NCBI RefSeq assembly: GCF_000238315.3 | Contig: NZ_CP011924.1 | Span: 138,501 to 202,500 of the forward strand | Direction: 5' to 3' | DNA: 64,000 nucleotides | From: Pseudoalteromonas piscicida | Lineage (GTDB): Bacteria; Pseudomonadota; Gammaproteobacteria; Enterobacterales; Alteromonadaceae | Shown here: positions 53,702 through 64,000 of the stretch, in pieces | Position numbering within the stretch: position 1 is the stretch's first letter | How the letters are laid out: each line of letters begins with the position of its first letter | Program-made: the position numbers and the translations under genes | The notes under the pieces: generated by a model | Database searches by the model: none | What the model was told of the DNA's origin: nothing | What the model saw: the letters and a program-made list of their open reading frames with translations, nothing else

Positions 53702-56494
53702 ATGACTTTATTTTGGATACCCTTGCTATCCTTAATTGGCAGTTTTATCTCTGCATTTACGGGAAAGCTTTCCCGTAATCAGTCGACTGCTATAACCTTA
53801 GTAGCGCCAGCAGTGGCAATTTTACTTGCTGTTGATCTCGCCCCTGCCGTTTTCGCAGGAGAGACTATTCGGTACACATTTGAATGGGTTCCGCTTCTAG
53901 ATATTAACATCGCGTTTAGACTGGATGGTCTTGCGTTGTTGTTCGTTTTCATGATCTTGGGCATTGGTATGCTGGTTATCTTCTATGCTAGATACTACCT
54001 TAGCAGCAATGATTCCATGCCTAAACTTTATGCCTACTTAATGCTCTTTATGACCGCCATGCTTGGCATCGTTATGTCTAATAACGTATTACAGCTGTGG
54101 TTATTCTGGGAGCTTACCAGTATTAGTTCATTTTTACTTATTAGCTATTGGTGGCATAAATCAGAGGCTCGCAAAGGGGCGAAAATGGCACTTGCTATCA
54201 CTGGCGGTGGCGGCTTAGCACTGCTTGCTGGCTTGATGTTGATAGGAGATATTGTAGGCAGTTATAACCTTGATGTGATTTTATCGAGTCGTGAGCTTAT
54301 TCAATCCCACGCATTATATGAAGTGGCGTTAATCCTTGTGCTACTGGGTGCATTTACCAAGTCCGCGCAATTCCCATTCCATTTCTGGCTACCGCACGCG
54401 ATGGCTGCACCAACGCCTGTAAGTGCGTACTTACACTCTGCGACTATGGTGAAAGCTGGGATATTCTTACTGGCGCGCTTTTATCCTGCGCTAGCGGGTA
54501 CAGAGCTGTGGTTTATTCTCGTTGGCTTAACTGGTTTAGCGACATTGCTCGTTGGTGCCTATATCGCGTTATTTAAGCATGATCTAAAAGGTCTTTTGGC
54601 GTTTTCAACGATTAGTCATTTAGGCCTTATTACTTTATTACTTGGTCTGGATACTGAGCTTGCGACTGTCGCGGCGGTTTTCCATATTATTAACCACGCA
54701 ACCTTTAAGGCTTCTTTATTCATGGCGACGGGGATCATCGACCATGAAACGGGCACTCGTGATATGCGTAAACTTAACGGTATGTGGCGTTTTATGCCCT
54801 ATACCGCAACGCTTGCAATGGTTGCCGCTTCTGCGATGGCTGGGGTGCCGCTACTTAATGGTTTCTTGTCTAAAGAAATGTTCTTTGCCGAGACGCTACA
54901 CCAGCAACTTCTGGGTTCTATGTCGTGGTTGATTCCAATTTTGGCGACAATCGCAGGTGCATTCTCTGTTGCATATTCGGCGCGGTTTATTCATGACGTA
55001 TTCTTCAACGGAGATCCAATTGATTTACCTAAGGAGCCACATGAAGCGCCGCGCTATATGCGTTTTCCAATCGAAATCTTGGTCGCTTTATGTTTGATAG
55101 TCGGCATGTTCCCTAACTTTATCGTTGATGGCATGTTAAAAACAGCATCAAGTGCGGTATTAGGGGAGGCTGCGCCAACCTTTGAGGTTGCTATTTGGCA
55201 TGGCTTTAACTTACCACTGCTTATGAGTGGTCTTGCGGTATGTGGTGGTTTATTAATTTATACTCAGCGCAAATATCTATTCCAATTCCAAGCTTCATTA
55301 CCGCCAATGAACGCTAAGAAAACGTTTGAACGGACTATGTACAACATCGTGTCTTGGAGTCGCGCGCGTGTAAACGCAATAGAAAATGGTTCGCTACAGC
55401 GTTATCTGATGCTGATGTTTATTGTTGTGCTGGTGAGTGCGGGCTGGCCATTGTTTGAAATGTCACAGTTAGTGGGTAATTTAGAGCCGACGCCAATTGA
55501 CGTACATAACGGTATTGGTGCTGGTTTATTAATGATTGGAGCAATTGGCACGGTTATCTGGCATCGTACTCGTATGGTTGCACTGCTGATGATTTCGGTT
55601 GTTGGTCTCATGGTGTCGGTTGCCTTTACGCGCTTCTCAGCACCGGATCTGGCGCTTACTCAGTTAACGGTAGAAGTAGTAACCATTATTCTGTTAATGC
55701 TTGCGTTATTCTTCTTACCGCAAAGAACGCCGAAGGAGTCTAGTTCTATTCGCGTACTCCGTGATATGGGGATTGCTTCAGCAATTGGTGTGATCATTGG
55801 AAGTATCAGTTACGCCTTGATCACAAGACCGCTGGATAGTATTTCTGAGTTCTTTATTGCAAACGCCAAAGTTGGCGGTGGCGGGACGAATGTCGTTAAC
55901 GTTATCTTAGTGGATTTCCGTGGTTTTGATACGCTAGGTGAAATTACCGTATTGGGTATTGCGGCGCTGGGGATTTATAAGTTGCTGATCAACTTACCGC
56001 TGTTTATGTCAGGTAGTGACAGTGAGGGCAGACCTTGGGCGAAAGAGAGATATCCGTTACTGCTGGCAAGTATTTCACAAAGCTTATTGCCTTTGGCATT
56101 GCTGGTTTCGGTTTATATTTTCTTGCGCGGCCACAATCTACCGGGTGGTGGGTTTATCGCGGGCCTAATCACGGCGATAGCCTTTATTTTACAATACATT
56201 GCTCATGGTTCGAATTGGATTGCAGAGCGCTTTGATGTCAATTACCGCAAGATTATCGCAACGGGTATCGCTATTTCTCTAGCAACCGGTGTGGGTAGTT
56301 GGTTCTTTGGCAAACCATTCTTAACCTCATGGTTTGATTATTTTGATATCCCATTGGTAGGTAAAACTGAGTTGGCAAGTGCCATCGCATTCGACCTTGG
56401 TGTTTATATCACCGTGGTTGGTGCAACGCTGATGATTTTGGCGAGCCTAGGTAAAGTAACGGCAAATGCGCCCAAAGAAGAGGTGAATATTTAA
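53702..56494 (+). CDS. mrpA: Mrp Na+/H+ antiporter subunit A (fused MrpA-MrpB)
   Basis: A 930-residue membrane protein. The NuoL/ND5-like part (about 1-500) has [16 protein letters not shown] and [33 protein letters not shown], the proton-channel core. The MrpA-specific segment with [19 protein letters not shown] follows near 655-675. The C-terminal 140 residues form an MrpB-type domain ([17 protein letters not shown]), so B is fused to A. First of six genes in a complete antiporter operon exporting Na+ for pH and salt control. Confidence 0.95.
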   Translation: MTLFWIPLLSLIGSFISAFTGKLSRNQSTAITLVAPAVAILLAVDLAPAVFAGETIRYTFEWVPLLDINIAFRLDGLALLFVFMILGIGMLVIFYARYYLSSNDSMPKLYAYLMLFMTAMLGIVMSNNVLQLWLFWELTSISSFLLISYWWHKSEARKGAKMALAITGGGGLALLAGLMLIGDIVGSYNLDVILSSRELIQSHALYEVALILVLLGAFTKSAQFPFHFWLPHAMAAPTPVSAYLHSATMVKAGIFLLARFYPALAGTELWFILVGLTGLATLLVGAYIALFKHDLKGLLAFSTISHLGLITLLLGLDTELATVAAVFHIINHATFKASLFMATGIIDHETGTRDMRKLNGMWRFMPYTATLAMVAASAMAGVPLLNGFLSKEMFFAETLHQQLLGSMSWLIPILATIAGAFSVAYSARFIHDVFFNGDPIDLPKEPHEAPRYMRFPIEILVALCLIVGMFPNFIVDGMLKTASSAVLGEAAPTFEVAIWHGFNLPLLMSGLAVCGGLLIYTQRKYLFQFQASLPPMNAKKTFERTMYNIVSWSRARVNAIENGSLQRYLMLMFIVVLVSAGWPLFEMSQLVGNLEPTPIDVHNGIGAGLLMIGAIGTVIWHRTRMVALLMISVVGLMVSVAFTRFSAPDLALTQLTVEVVTIILLMLALFFLPQRTPKESSSIRVLRDMGIASAIGVIIGSISYALITRPLDSISEFFIANAKVGGGGTNVVNVILVDFRGFDTLGEITVLGIAALGIYKLLINLPLFMSGSDSEGRPWAKERYPLLLASISQSLLPLALLVSVYIFLRGHNLPGGGFIAGLITAIAFILQYIAHGSNWIAERFDVNYRKIIATGIAISLATGVGSWFFGKPFLTSWFDYFDIPLVGKTELASAIAFDLGVYITVVGATLMILASLGKVTANAPKEEVNI

Positions 56495-56835
56495 TGGAAT
56501 TGCTTTATGCATCGTGTGTGGGCTTGCTAGTAGCCTGTGGCGTATTTTTGATTCTACGAGCAAGAACATTCCCTGTTGTTCTTGGTTTAACTATGTTGTC
56601 TTATGCGGTCAACTTGTTTTTGTTCGCATCGGGTAGATTGACCTTAAACAAAGCTGCAGTGCTTGGTTATAGCAGTGAGTATGCAGATCCACTGCCGCAA
56701 GCCTTGGTATTGACGGCAATTGTTATCGGGTTCGCGATGACGGCATTTGTCGTGATCTTAGCTATTCGCGGTCGTTCTGATTTGGGTAATGACCATGTAA
56801 ATGGCATTGTTCCTGACAAAAAGGGTAAAGCATGA
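56494..56835 (+). CDS. mrpC: Mrp antiporter subunit C
   Basis: A 113-residue NuoK-like protein with three helices and VLGLTMLSYAVNLFLFASGR, ending in DPLPQALVLTAIVIGFAMTAF, the MnhC/MrpC signature. Overlaps mrpA by one base (TAATG). Confidence 0.95.
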   Translation: MELLYASCVGLLVACGVFLILRARTFPVVLGLTMLSYAVNLFLFASGRLTLNKAAVLGYSSEYADPLPQALVLTAIVIGFAMTAFVVILAIRGRSDLGNDHVNGIVPDKKGKA

Positions 56836-58346
56836 TCCAACATTTGACTTCTTTACCTATTTTATTACCCATGTTGGCAGGGGTGATCCTGCTGATGCCA
56901 CCGTGTGGTAAAAACTTAGCGATTAGGCGTAAAGTTTCAGTACTTATGTCGCTGATTACGTTTGCAGTTTGTGCCTCACTTTTACTACATGTTCAGCAGT
57001 CTGGCATTCAGGTTTATGCGATTGGTAACTGGCAAGCACCGTTTGGTATTGTGTTAGTTGCTGATCAACTTTCGACTCTGTTAGTCAGCTTAACCGCGTT
57101 GTTGTGTTTTGTGTGTTCGCTGTATAGCTGTGCCGGAGACGACGAACGAGGAAGTTTCTTCCATCCGTTACTGCACTTTTTGGTGATGGGGGTAAACGGC
57201 GCCTTCTTAACTGGTGACGCGTTCAACTTATTTGTATTCTTTGAGATTTTGTTGATAGCGTCTTATGCACTACTAATGCATGGTGGTGATAAGCACAATA
57301 CCCGTGCTTCACTGCAATACGTGATCCTAAATCTAGTAGGTTCGTCGGTATTTTTGATTGCATTAGGTATCTTGTACGGTGTGCTTGGTACTTTGAACAT
57401 GGCGGATATGGCATATAAGATCACTTTCTTACAAGGAGATGATGTTTATCTTGCTAAGATTGGCGGCTTATTGTTATTGGTTGTATTTGCGCTAAAAGGC
57501 GCCTTGCTACCGCTTCATCTATGGCTGCCAAACACCTATGCAACCGCGTTGCCTGTTGTTGCCGCTTTATTTGCAATCATGACTAAAGTGGGTGTGTATT
57601 CCATGATGCGTGTATACACGCTGATTTTTGGTGACCAAGCTGGTGAATTAAGTCATATGGCACAAGAGTGGCTATGGTGGCTCGCTCTGGCGACTATCGT
57701 CATGGGCGGAATTGGCGTGCTTGCTAGTCAAGACTTACGTAAGCTGTCTGCAAATTTAGTGGTGGTGTCGGTTGGTACCTTAGTGGCATTAGTCGCCGTA
57801 CAAACTGTAAATAGTAGTGCTGCAGCCATTTACTATTTAGTGCACTCGACGTTAGTGTCTGCTGCATTGTTCTTACTCGCTGATTTAGTGGGGAAACAAA
57901 GGGGTAAAGTTGCCGACAGGATCACCGCAGGTCGCCCAGTAGTACAACCCATGTTACTTGGTATCATGTTTGCGATAGCGGCAATCACTGTGATTGGTAT
58001 GCCACCGCTATCAGGCTTTATTGGCAAAGTATGGATCTTAAAGTCGACCATCGAGTCGAGCCACACATACTGGTTTTGGGCGGTGTATTTATTAGTAAGC
58101 TTAGCGGTATTAGTTAGTGTCTCAAAAGCAGGTAGCACTGTGTTTTGGCATCATACGGGTAAGGTCGATACACAATCGGCAGAAAAAGCGCACCCAGCAC
58201 AAATTATCGCAATTCTTACCTTAATAACTTGTGCGCCGTTAATGGTGATTTTTGCCGGTCCATTGACTGATTACGCATTGTCGGCAGCCGACTCTTTGCA
58301 CGATTTTTCTAGCATGACGAATGCAGTGTTAAAAGGAGCGAAATAG
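56832..58346 (+). CDS. mrpD: Mrp antiporter subunit D
   Basis: A 504-residue NuoM/N-like channel subunit. FVFFEILLIASYALLMHGG, ALKGALLPLHLWLPNTYATA and GMPPLSGFIGKVWILKS carry the conserved Glu and Lys used in ion transport. Overlaps mrpC by 4 bp. Confidence 0.95.
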   Translation: MIQHLTSLPILLPMLAGVILLMPPCGKNLAIRRKVSVLMSLITFAVCASLLLHVQQSGIQVYAIGNWQAPFGIVLVADQLSTLLVSLTALLCFVCSLYSCAGDDERGSFFHPLLHFLVMGVNGAFLTGDAFNLFVFFEILLIASYALLMHGGDKHNTRASLQYVILNLVGSSVFLIALGILYGVLGTLNMADMAYKITFLQGDDVYLAKIGGLLLLVVFALKGALLPLHLWLPNTYATALPVVAALFAIMTKVGVYSMMRVYTLIFGDQAGELSHMAQEWLWWLALATIVMGGIGVLASQDLRKLSANLVVVSVGTLVALVAVQTVNSSAAAIYYLVHSTLVSAALFLLADLVGKQRGKVADRITAGRPVVQPMLLGIMFAIAAITVIGMPPLSGFIGKVWILKSTIESSHTYWFWAVYLLVSLAVLVSVSKAGSTVFWHHTGKVDTQSAEKAHPAQIIAILTLITCAPLMVIFAGPLTDYALSAADSLHDFSSMTNAVLKGAK

Positions 58347-58883
58347 ATGCGTTTAGAAGCAAGGTTTAAATGGCTACCAACTCCATTTCGCAGTCTACTG
58401 CTGTTTACCGTATGGTTATTGATGAATAATAGTGTGTCAGCTGGGCATATTATTCTCGCGACTATTCTAGCGATTGTGATCCCGCTTATTACCTATCGGT
58501 TTAGAACTAAGCAACCACTGATCATTAAGCCATGGCGTGCGTTTACTCATTTGCTGTTGGTGCTTTACGATATCATTACTGCCAACGTTGAGGTCGCGAT
58601 AAAGATCTTAGGACCAACGAAGAAATTACGCCCTGGTTTCGTGTTGGTGCCGCTCGATATAGATCAAGCTATGCCAATCACTATTTTAGCCAGCACGGTA
58701 TCTTTAACTCCTGGCACCGTAAGTGCTGAGGTATACCCTTGGCCAGAGTCTGTAAAAAGTGGCGAAAAACCAGAACGTAAATACTTACTGATCCATGTGT
58801 TAGATCTTACGGATGAGCAAGCATTGATTGATACAGTTAAATCTCGTTATGAAGCGCCATTGAAGGAGATTTTTGAATGCTAG
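58347..58883 (+). CDS. mrpE: Mrp antiporter subunit E
   Basis: A 178-residue protein with two or three N-terminal helices and a cytoplasmic part containing FVLVPLDIDQAMPITILASTVSLTPGTVS, typical of MrpE. Starts directly after the mrpD stop. Confidence 0.93.
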   Translation: MRLEARFKWLPTPFRSLLLFTVWLLMNNSVSAGHIILATILAIVIPLITYRFRTKQPLIIKPWRAFTHLLLVLYDIITANVEVAIKILGPTKKLRPGFVLVPLDIDQAMPITILASTVSLTPGTVSAEVYPWPESVKSGEKPERKYLLIHVLDLTDEQALIDTVKSRYEAPLKEIFEC

Positions 58884-59146
58884 AAACTGTAATTCTTATT
58901 GTCTTTGCGATGATAGGTGTATCACTTTTGCTAAATCTTTGGCGTTTGGTTGTTGGACCTTCAATTCCAGATAGAATTTTAGCGCTCGATACCATGTACA
59001 TAAATACCATTGCGCTTATTATTCTATATGGAATGAGTATGGGGACGGCATTGTACTTTGAAGCCGCATTATTAATAGCAATGCTTGGCTTTGTAAGTAC
59101 GGTTGCGGTATGTAAGTATTTGCTACGCGGCGACATCATAGAATAG
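58877..59146 (+). CDS. mrpF: Mrp antiporter subunit F
   Basis: An 89-residue three-helix protein with LWRLVVGPSIPDRILALDTM, the MrpF signature. Overlaps mrpE by 7 bp. Confidence 0.93.
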   Translation: MLETVILIVFAMIGVSLLLNLWRLVVGPSIPDRILALDTMYINTIALIILYGMSMGTALYFEAALLIAMLGFVSTVAVCKYLLRGDIIE

Positions 59147-59155
59147 GAGAGCGAT

Positions 59156-59482
59156 ATGTCAGAATGGATAATTTCTATTTTATTACTGTTAGGTGGTGCG
59201 TTTGTATTGATAGGCTCTATTGGTCTTGTGAAAATGCCTGACTTTTTTATGCGTCTCCACGGTCCTACCAAAGCCACAACGCTTGGAATGGCGTGCTTAT
59301 TGACCTCGGCAATGGTGTATTTCAGTACCACGACTGATGGCGTGAGTGTAAAGGAAATCTTGATTTCAATATTTTTGCTGCTCACCGCTCCCATCTCTGG
59401 ATATATGCTGATTAAGTCAGCAATACATCACCGCTTGCCAAGCAATGAAAAGACGACAGGCAAAGATAAGATAAAAAAATAG
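59156..59482 (+). CDS. mrpG: Mrp antiporter subunit G
   Basis: A 108-residue protein with GGAFVLIGSIGLVKMPDFFMRLHGPTKATTLG, the MrpG signature. AGGAGAG lies before the ATG. Last gene of the operon, followed by a terminator. Confidence 0.93.
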   Translation: MSEWIISILLLLGGAFVLIGSIGLVKMPDFFMRLHGPTKATTLGMACLLTSAMVYFSTTTDGVSVKEILISIFLLLTAPISGYMLIKSAIHHRLPSNEKTTGKDKIKK

Positions 59483-59502
59483 TGCTTCGGCGCTATTTTT
59501 TT
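59473..59502 (+). terminator. Terminator of the mrp operon
   Basis: AAAAAATAGTGC and GCGCTATTTTTT pair around a stable TTCG tetraloop. Confidence 0.9.
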
Positions 59503-59698
59503 ATCCATCACTTTATAATTTATTCCTCAAAATACACCGCCTAAGCATCATAAATTTCAGTACGTTATTAAATTTTTTGCTACAGTTAAAAAAGACTTCA
59601 TAGTCGCCGATAAAAATAGGGGTCACTCGTATTATCAAGTTGATGATGAACGTGCAGTGCAATTAGTTTGCATACTAAGTCTAAAAACTGGGAATGTT

Positions 59699-61813
59699 AT
59701 GAAACAAGCTTCGATTAAAAACAAACTCTTATTCTTTGTAACAGCATTAGTAACGAGTTTGGTTGTTATATTAGTGACAACAATGTGGTTTCACCTTGCA
59801 GCAGAAAATACCAAGCAAAGTGAAGGGGTCCAACAAGCGATTTATGATGAAATATCCCAAGGCCTTATCGCTAAAGGTAATCAATATGGGCAACGTGTGG
59901 CCGGTTTTATCAATGAGGCCTATCGTGTTCCATACACTTTGGCGGGTGTGCTATCGCATACCGCCAAGCAGGATCCGCTGAGCCGTGAACAAGTACAAGA
60001 AATTGTCAATGGTGCGCTAAAGCAAAATCGCTTTGTGTCTTCTATGTATGCACAGTTTGAACCGAATGGTTACGATGGCAATGATGCCAGTAATCAAGGT
60101 GGTTCGAGTCACTCTGTGCCGGGCGCTGGTACCTTAGAGCTCTATTTCACTCAAGAAGCTGATGGTCCGATGCAACAAAAAGTTGAGTCAGCAGAAGAAA
60201 AATATGCCGACGCAATCAATGAATTTGGTCTACGAGAAGCCGAGTGGTATTTATGCGCAAAAGATAAAATAGCGCCTTGCATCATGGAACCCTATTTATA
60301 TGAAATTTCTCCGGGCAACAAAATGCTGATGACCTCATTGACCACACCAGTCGTGGTCAATCGTCAATTTAGAGGCTTAGTGGGCGTGGATGTAAACTTA
60401 CCTATTTTCCAAACCATGGTCGACGAGCTCTCAAACTCGCTTTACTCAGGAGCCGCTAAGGTAACCTTGTTAAGTGAGTTGGGTCTTGTTGTGGGTTCTA
60501 GTCACTATAAGAATTTAGCACGCCCACTTGCAGAGTCGACAAAGTCAGATAGGGCTGAGGTGTTAAAATCGCTGCACACAGGTTCTGGGATTAAAGAGCT
60601 TGATGAAGATTTAGTCGTAGCAGTACCTATCAACATAGCGTTACCAAACACCACTTGGTCTCTGGTAATCGAACTACCTAAGGCAATTGCACTTAGTTCT
60701 GCTACAACGCTGCAAAGTCAGCTGGAGGAGTCGACAAACTCCGTTGGTCGCTGGATGCTTATTATAGGTATTGTTATTGCTGTTATTGGCATTGCCATTG
60801 CGGTGGTATTAGTGAACACAATTATCGGTCCGCTTACGCATATTCAGGAACGAGTCGAGAACTTAGCTTCTAGCGAAGGCGATTTAACGCATGAGCTAGA
60901 AGTGAGCCATCATGCTGAGTTGATTGCCTTGGCACATGGCTTTAACCGCTTTACTGATAAACTACGAAAGATGATTGATGACCTCAAAGGTCTTGCTGAA
61001 TCTTCCTACGAGCAGTCGCATCGAACAACAGAAGCTGCGATTAACATCAAAAACAAAGTCGCTAATCAGCATCTAGAGATAGACAGCGTAGTTACTGCAA
61101 TTAACGAACTCAGTGCGACCGCTTCAGAGGTGGCCCGGGCGTCTGAAAAAGCGGCTGCAAGTACGAATCAGGCCGCGGATCAAGTTCAGCAAAGCGAACA
61201 AAGCATCATTAAAACGACTGAAACGGTGCAATCAATGGCGGATCAAGTCATTGATGCAAAACAAGCGGTCGTGAAGGTATCTGAACGCAGTGATGATATT
61301 TCCAAAATACTAGAAGTGATCAGAGCCATTGCAGAGCAAACTAATTTACTGGCCTTAAACGCGGCAATTGAAGCTGCAAGGGCGGGGGAACAAGGTCGAG
61401 GTTTTGCGGTTGTTGCAGATGAAGTTCGAGCTTTGGCGTCAAAAACACAAGCATCGACGGACGACATTAGTAAACTAATAGATAACCTACAGAGTGAAGT
61501 CGCGAACTCAGGCCGGATCATTGAGAGCTCTGTGCAGCTAGGTGAAGACGCAGTGAGTTATTGCCAAGAATCGGCTAGGTTAATGAGTACGTTAGTTGCT
61601 GAGCTGACAAGTATTTCTAATGAAGTAACGCAAATTGCGACGGCTGCGGAAGAGCAAAGTATGGTTACCGAAGAAATTAACACGAATACGACGGGCATTT
61701 CAGATGCCGCTGCTGAGCTTTCGAAGTTCGCAGATGAAGTCGAGCAAGCGGCCAGTTCAATGACGCTGATAGTCGAACAGAAACACAAGCAACTTAATTT
61801 ATTAAGAACGTAA
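59699..61813 (+). CDS. Methyl-accepting chemotaxis protein (Cache type)
   Basis: A 704-residue receptor starting at 59699 ([21 protein letters not shown]). TM1 (about 8-30), a large periplasmic dCache-like domain (about 35-345, with [20 protein letters not shown] and [20 protein letters not shown]), TM2 (about 355-380), HAMP, then the signalling domain with the hairpin tip [22 protein letters not shown]. Cache sensors of this kind often bind amino acids or other small ligands. No C-terminal CheR-docking pentapeptide is seen. Confidence 0.93.
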   Translation: MKQASIKNKLLFFVTALVTSLVVILVTTMWFHLAAENTKQSEGVQQAIYDEISQGLIAKGNQYGQRVAGFINEAYRVPYTLAGVLSHTAKQDPLSREQVQEIVNGALKQNRFVSSMYAQFEPNGYDGNDASNQGGSSHSVPGAGTLELYFTQEADGPMQQKVESAEEKYADAINEFGLREAEWYLCAKDKIAPCIMEPYLYEISPGNKMLMTSLTTPVVVNRQFRGLVGVDVNLPIFQTMVDELSNSLYSGAAKVTLLSELGLVVGSSHYKNLARPLAESTKSDRAEVLKSLHTGSGIKELDEDLVVAVPINIALPNTTWSLVIELPKAIALSSATTLQSQLEESTNSVGRWMLIIGIVIAVIGIAIAVVLVNTIIGPLTHIQERVENLASSEGDLTHELEVSHHAELIALAHGFNRFTDKLRKMIDDLKGLAESSYEQSHRTTEAAINIKNKVANQHLEIDSVVTAINELSATASEVARASEKAAASTNQAADQVQQSEQSIIKTTETVQSMADQVIDAKQAVVKVSERSDDISKILEVIRAIAEQTNLLALNAAIEAARAGEQGRGFAVVADEVRALASKTQASTDDISKLIDNLQSEVANSGRIIESSVQLGEDAVSYCQESARLMSTLVAELTSISNEVTQIATAAEEQSMVTEEINTNTTGISDAAAELSKFADEVEQAASSMTLIVEQKHKQLNLLRT

Positions 61814-61916
61814 GTTTGTTGGTTTGCAAAGAGACTGGAGACAGTCTCTTTGCAGCTATGGCGTTTTTCATCAAAATTCACTATGATAACTGTATCTATA
61901 TACAGTTAAGCCAATC

Positions 61917-63839
61917 ATGAAACTCTATATCGCAGAAAAACCCTCTTTAGGTCGAGCAATCGCCGATGTCTTACCAAAACCACATAGAAAACAAGATGGT
62001 TATATAGAAGTCGCGAATGGTGATGTGGTTTCTTGGTGTATAGGCCACTTGTTGGAACAAGCAGAACCTGAAGACTACGACGCCAAATACAAAAAATGGC
62101 AGTTTCATGATCTACCAATCGTGCCTACTCAATGGCAGTTCAAAGCAAAGCCAAAAACAAAAAAGCAGCTTAGCACTTTAAAAAAGTTACTCACAAAAGC
62201 TGATGAAATCTACCATGCTGGAGATCCTGATAGAGAAGGGCAATTGCTCGTGGACGAAGTATTTCAATTCGTAAACTTACCTGAACGGAAAAGAGCAAGG
62301 ATCCAGCGTTTGTTGATCAGTGATTTGAACCCACAAGCGGTGAAAAAGGCATTGGCTTCGACACGTTCTAATCAAGAGTTTGTTCCTTTAAGCATATCTG
62401 CACTTGCAAGAGCCAGAGCGGATTGGCTATTTGGTATGAATTTAACCAGAGCATTTACGTTGGCTGGGCAAAAAGCGGGAGTGAATACCGTTTTGTCGGT
62501 TGGCAGAGTGCAAACTCCGGTACTTGGCTTGGTTGTTAGAAGGGATTTAGAAATAGAGAACTTTGTATCTAAGCCATTTTATGAGGTGATTGCACACATC
62601 AATAAACCAAACTGGGGAGTCTTTGAAGCTAAGTGGGTACCAAGTGAAGCATCTAGGCCCTATATGGACGAAGATGGGCGTGTTCTGGTTAAAGCCTTAG
62701 CTGAAAACGTTGCGGATCGGATCAGTCAAAAGCAAGCAACAGTAAATAAGGTTGAAACAAAACCAAAAAAGATAAATCCGCCGCTACCCTATAACCTTTC
62801 TTCTTTGCAGATTGACGCAAATAAGCGCTACGGTTTATCGGCTCAGCAAGTGTTGGATATTTGTCAGGCACTCTATGAGAAACATAAACTGATCACTTAC
62901 CCTAGATCTGATAACCGTTATCTACCACAAGAACATTTTGTTGAAAGAGAGCAAGTCATTGTGGCTGCCGAGCACAATCAGGGAATAGAAAGTAAGTTTA
63001 TTAAGTTAGCTGATATGAACCTAAAAGGAGCGTGTTGGAATGATAAAAAGGTAGAAGCGCATCACGCTATCATTCCAACTACTAAAAAGCTCCGCAGTGC
63101 TCAGCTTGGGCATAGAGAGTTACAGGTCTATCAACTCATCTCTGTACAATACCTTGCGCAATTCTTTCACCCCTACCGCTACAACGAAACTAAAGTGGAG
63201 TTGGAGATTAGTGGTGGTCAATTCAAAGCACAAGCGAAGCAAATAACAGATCAAGGGTTCAAGATACTGTTTAAAGGTCATGAGGTAGAAAAAGAAAGCC
63301 TATTGCCGGAGTTACAGGTAGGAGAGCAACTTTTATGCGAGAAAGGTGAAGTTAAAGAAAAACAAACTCAGCCGCCAAAGCATTACACTGAAGCGACCTT
63401 ATTAGGTGCAATGACAGGTATTGCACGGTTTGTTTCCGATCAATCTATCAAAAAGGTATTGAAAGACACTGACGGGCTTGGCACTGAGGCGACGCGGGCC
63501 GGAATTATTGAGCTTTTGTTTAGACGGCAGTTTCTTAGGCGAGAAGTTAAGACGATATATTCTACGGTGCTGGGAAAGGCATTTATTCAAACCCTACCTG
63601 AGTCGCTTTCATTACCAGACAGAACTGCGCTCTGGGAGTCATTGCTTGGAAAGATCGCCAATAAGGAAACGTCGTATAATCAATTTATGCAACCGCTTTG
63701 TGATGAGTTAGGTGGATTTATTGACAGCGCTCAGTCTATCAATACGAATGCACTGAAAGGCGTCCCTGTACCTGCATTTAAAAAACGCGGGGCAAGAAAG
63801 GGGAAATTTACTCGAAAGAGAAAGCCAAGCTCTGCATAA
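61917..63839 (+). CDS. topB: DNA topoisomerase III
   Basis: A 640-residue type IA topoisomerase. The Toprim domain has IAEKPSLGRAIADVLP and HAGDPDREGQLLVDEV for metal binding. The active Tyr lies in KLITYPRSDNRYLP (about residue 328). FGMNLTRAFTLAGQKAG and LSVGRVQTPVLGLVV are also typical. It lacks long zinc-finger domains and ends in a basic tail (KKRGARKGKFTRKRK). Slightly shorter than E. coli TopB (653). Functions in decatenation of DNA. Confidence 0.95.
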   Translation: MKLYIAEKPSLGRAIADVLPKPHRKQDGYIEVANGDVVSWCIGHLLEQAEPEDYDAKYKKWQFHDLPIVPTQWQFKAKPKTKKQLSTLKKLLTKADEIYHAGDPDREGQLLVDEVFQFVNLPERKRARIQRLLISDLNPQAVKKALASTRSNQEFVPLSISALARARADWLFGMNLTRAFTLAGQKAGVNTVLSVGRVQTPVLGLVVRRDLEIENFVSKPFYEVIAHINKPNWGVFEAKWVPSEASRPYMDEDGRVLVKALAENVADRISQKQATVNKVETKPKKINPPLPYNLSSLQIDANKRYGLSAQQVLDICQALYEKHKLITYPRSDNRYLPQEHFVEREQVIVAAEHNQGIESKFIKLADMNLKGACWNDKKVEAHHAIIPTTKKLRSAQLGHRELQVYQLISVQYLAQFFHPYRYNETKVELEISGGQFKAQAKQITDQGFKILFKGHEVEKESLLPELQVGEQLLCEKGEVKEKQTQPPKHYTEATLLGAMTGIARFVSDQSIKKVLKDTDGLGTEATRAGIIELLFRRQFLRREVKTIYSTVLGKAFIQTLPESLSLPDRTALWESLLGKIANKETSYNQFMQPLCDELGGFIDSAQSINTNALKGVPVPAFKKRGARKGKFTRKRKPSSA

Positions 63840-63917
63840 TTGTTTTCTTGGCTTGGTTGTAAATTCAGATAGTGTCACTATATCAACCATATTAATTACT
63901 CAGACAGAAAATAGAAT

Positions 63918-64000
63918 ATGAGCAATAAAATCCAACTAACCCCTGAAAACATTCAGCAAGTAATAACCGACCCAAATCCAGAGAAAGTGTTATTACTAAC
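63918..64000 (+). CDS. N-terminal fragment, possibly a thioredoxin-like co-chaperone (YbbN/CnoX)
   Basis: Twenty-seven codons are visible before the window ends (MSNKIQLTPENIQQVITDP, then NPEKVLLL). The pattern LTPENxQQV followed by a hydrophobic strand is compatible with the beginning of YbbN-type thioredoxin-TPR proteins, but too little is present to decide. Confidence 0.4.
   Translation, partial: MSNKIQLTPENIQQVITDPNPEKVLLL

Noticed and set aside
58837..59394. 185-codon frame opposite mrpEFG
   Set aside because: It covers three well-supported mrp genes on the opposite strand; it is a shadow frame rich in Ile, Ser and Thr.

Overview
The window looks like a chromosomal segment of a marine gammaproteobacterium of the order Alteromonadales, most likely Pseudoalteromonas. 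The evidence is the conserved core block tRNA-fMet, rimP, nusA, infB, rbfA, truB, rpsO, pnp, nlpI (43-52 kb), together with OmpW, IbpA, a MipA/OmpV-DUF3019 pair, TyrR and a six-gene Mrp antiporter operon. The genus is an inference; no rRNA gene is present to confirm it.

Layout. 1-4.7 kb: the N-terminal part of a secreted chitin-binding protein, a VOC protein, two tandem mini-genes for double-glycine-leader, Cys-containing peptides, a CDP-glycerol-phosphotransferase-like protein, a nitronate monooxygenase-like flavoprotein and a 59-aa membrane protein. 4.7-23.3 kb: one minus-strand operon of seven overlapping or adjacent genes. It resembles a poly-gamma-glutamate (CapA/CapB/CapC, PgsABC) capsule system rebuilt for a Gram-negative envelope: a CapA-type lipoprotein, a CHASE2-GAF-PAS-like membrane protein, a CapC protein with duplicated membrane modules and a large soluble tail, two periplasmic proteins, a 1407-aa protein with a C-terminal beta-barrel-like region, and a 1355-aa CapB-type amide ligase. 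The capA reading frame has an in-frame stop between its lipoprotein signal and its mature domain. This operon is the best candidate here for a poorly described system.

23.5-39.7 kb: TyrR, a small secreted protein, a THEM6-like thioesterase, OmpW, DapE, IbpA with a sigma-32-type promoter and a possible RNA thermometer, membrane proteins, a three-gene phospholipase C/parvulin/anchored-protein operon, MipA-DUF3019, two different photolyase/cryptochrome genes in one operon, a lipoprotein, a frameshifted globin-like gene and a delta-class carbonic anhydrase.

40.0-53.5 kb: an array of five 122-bp units carrying decayed initiator-tRNA-like sequences, one broken and one intact tRNA-fMet, then the translation/transcription operon rimP-nusA-infB-rbfA-truB, rpsO and pnp. 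The 3' end of pnp and its terminator are tandemly duplicated (1096 bp), and the duplication ends exactly at an 80-bp palindromic element. NlpI and an overlapping HExxH metallopeptidase-like gene follow.

53.7-64 kb: mrpABCDEFG-type Na+/H+ antiporter operon (A and B fused), a Cache-type chemoreceptor, DNA topoisomerase III, and the first codons of a gene cut by the window edge.

All functions come from reading the sequence by eye; no database search was run.
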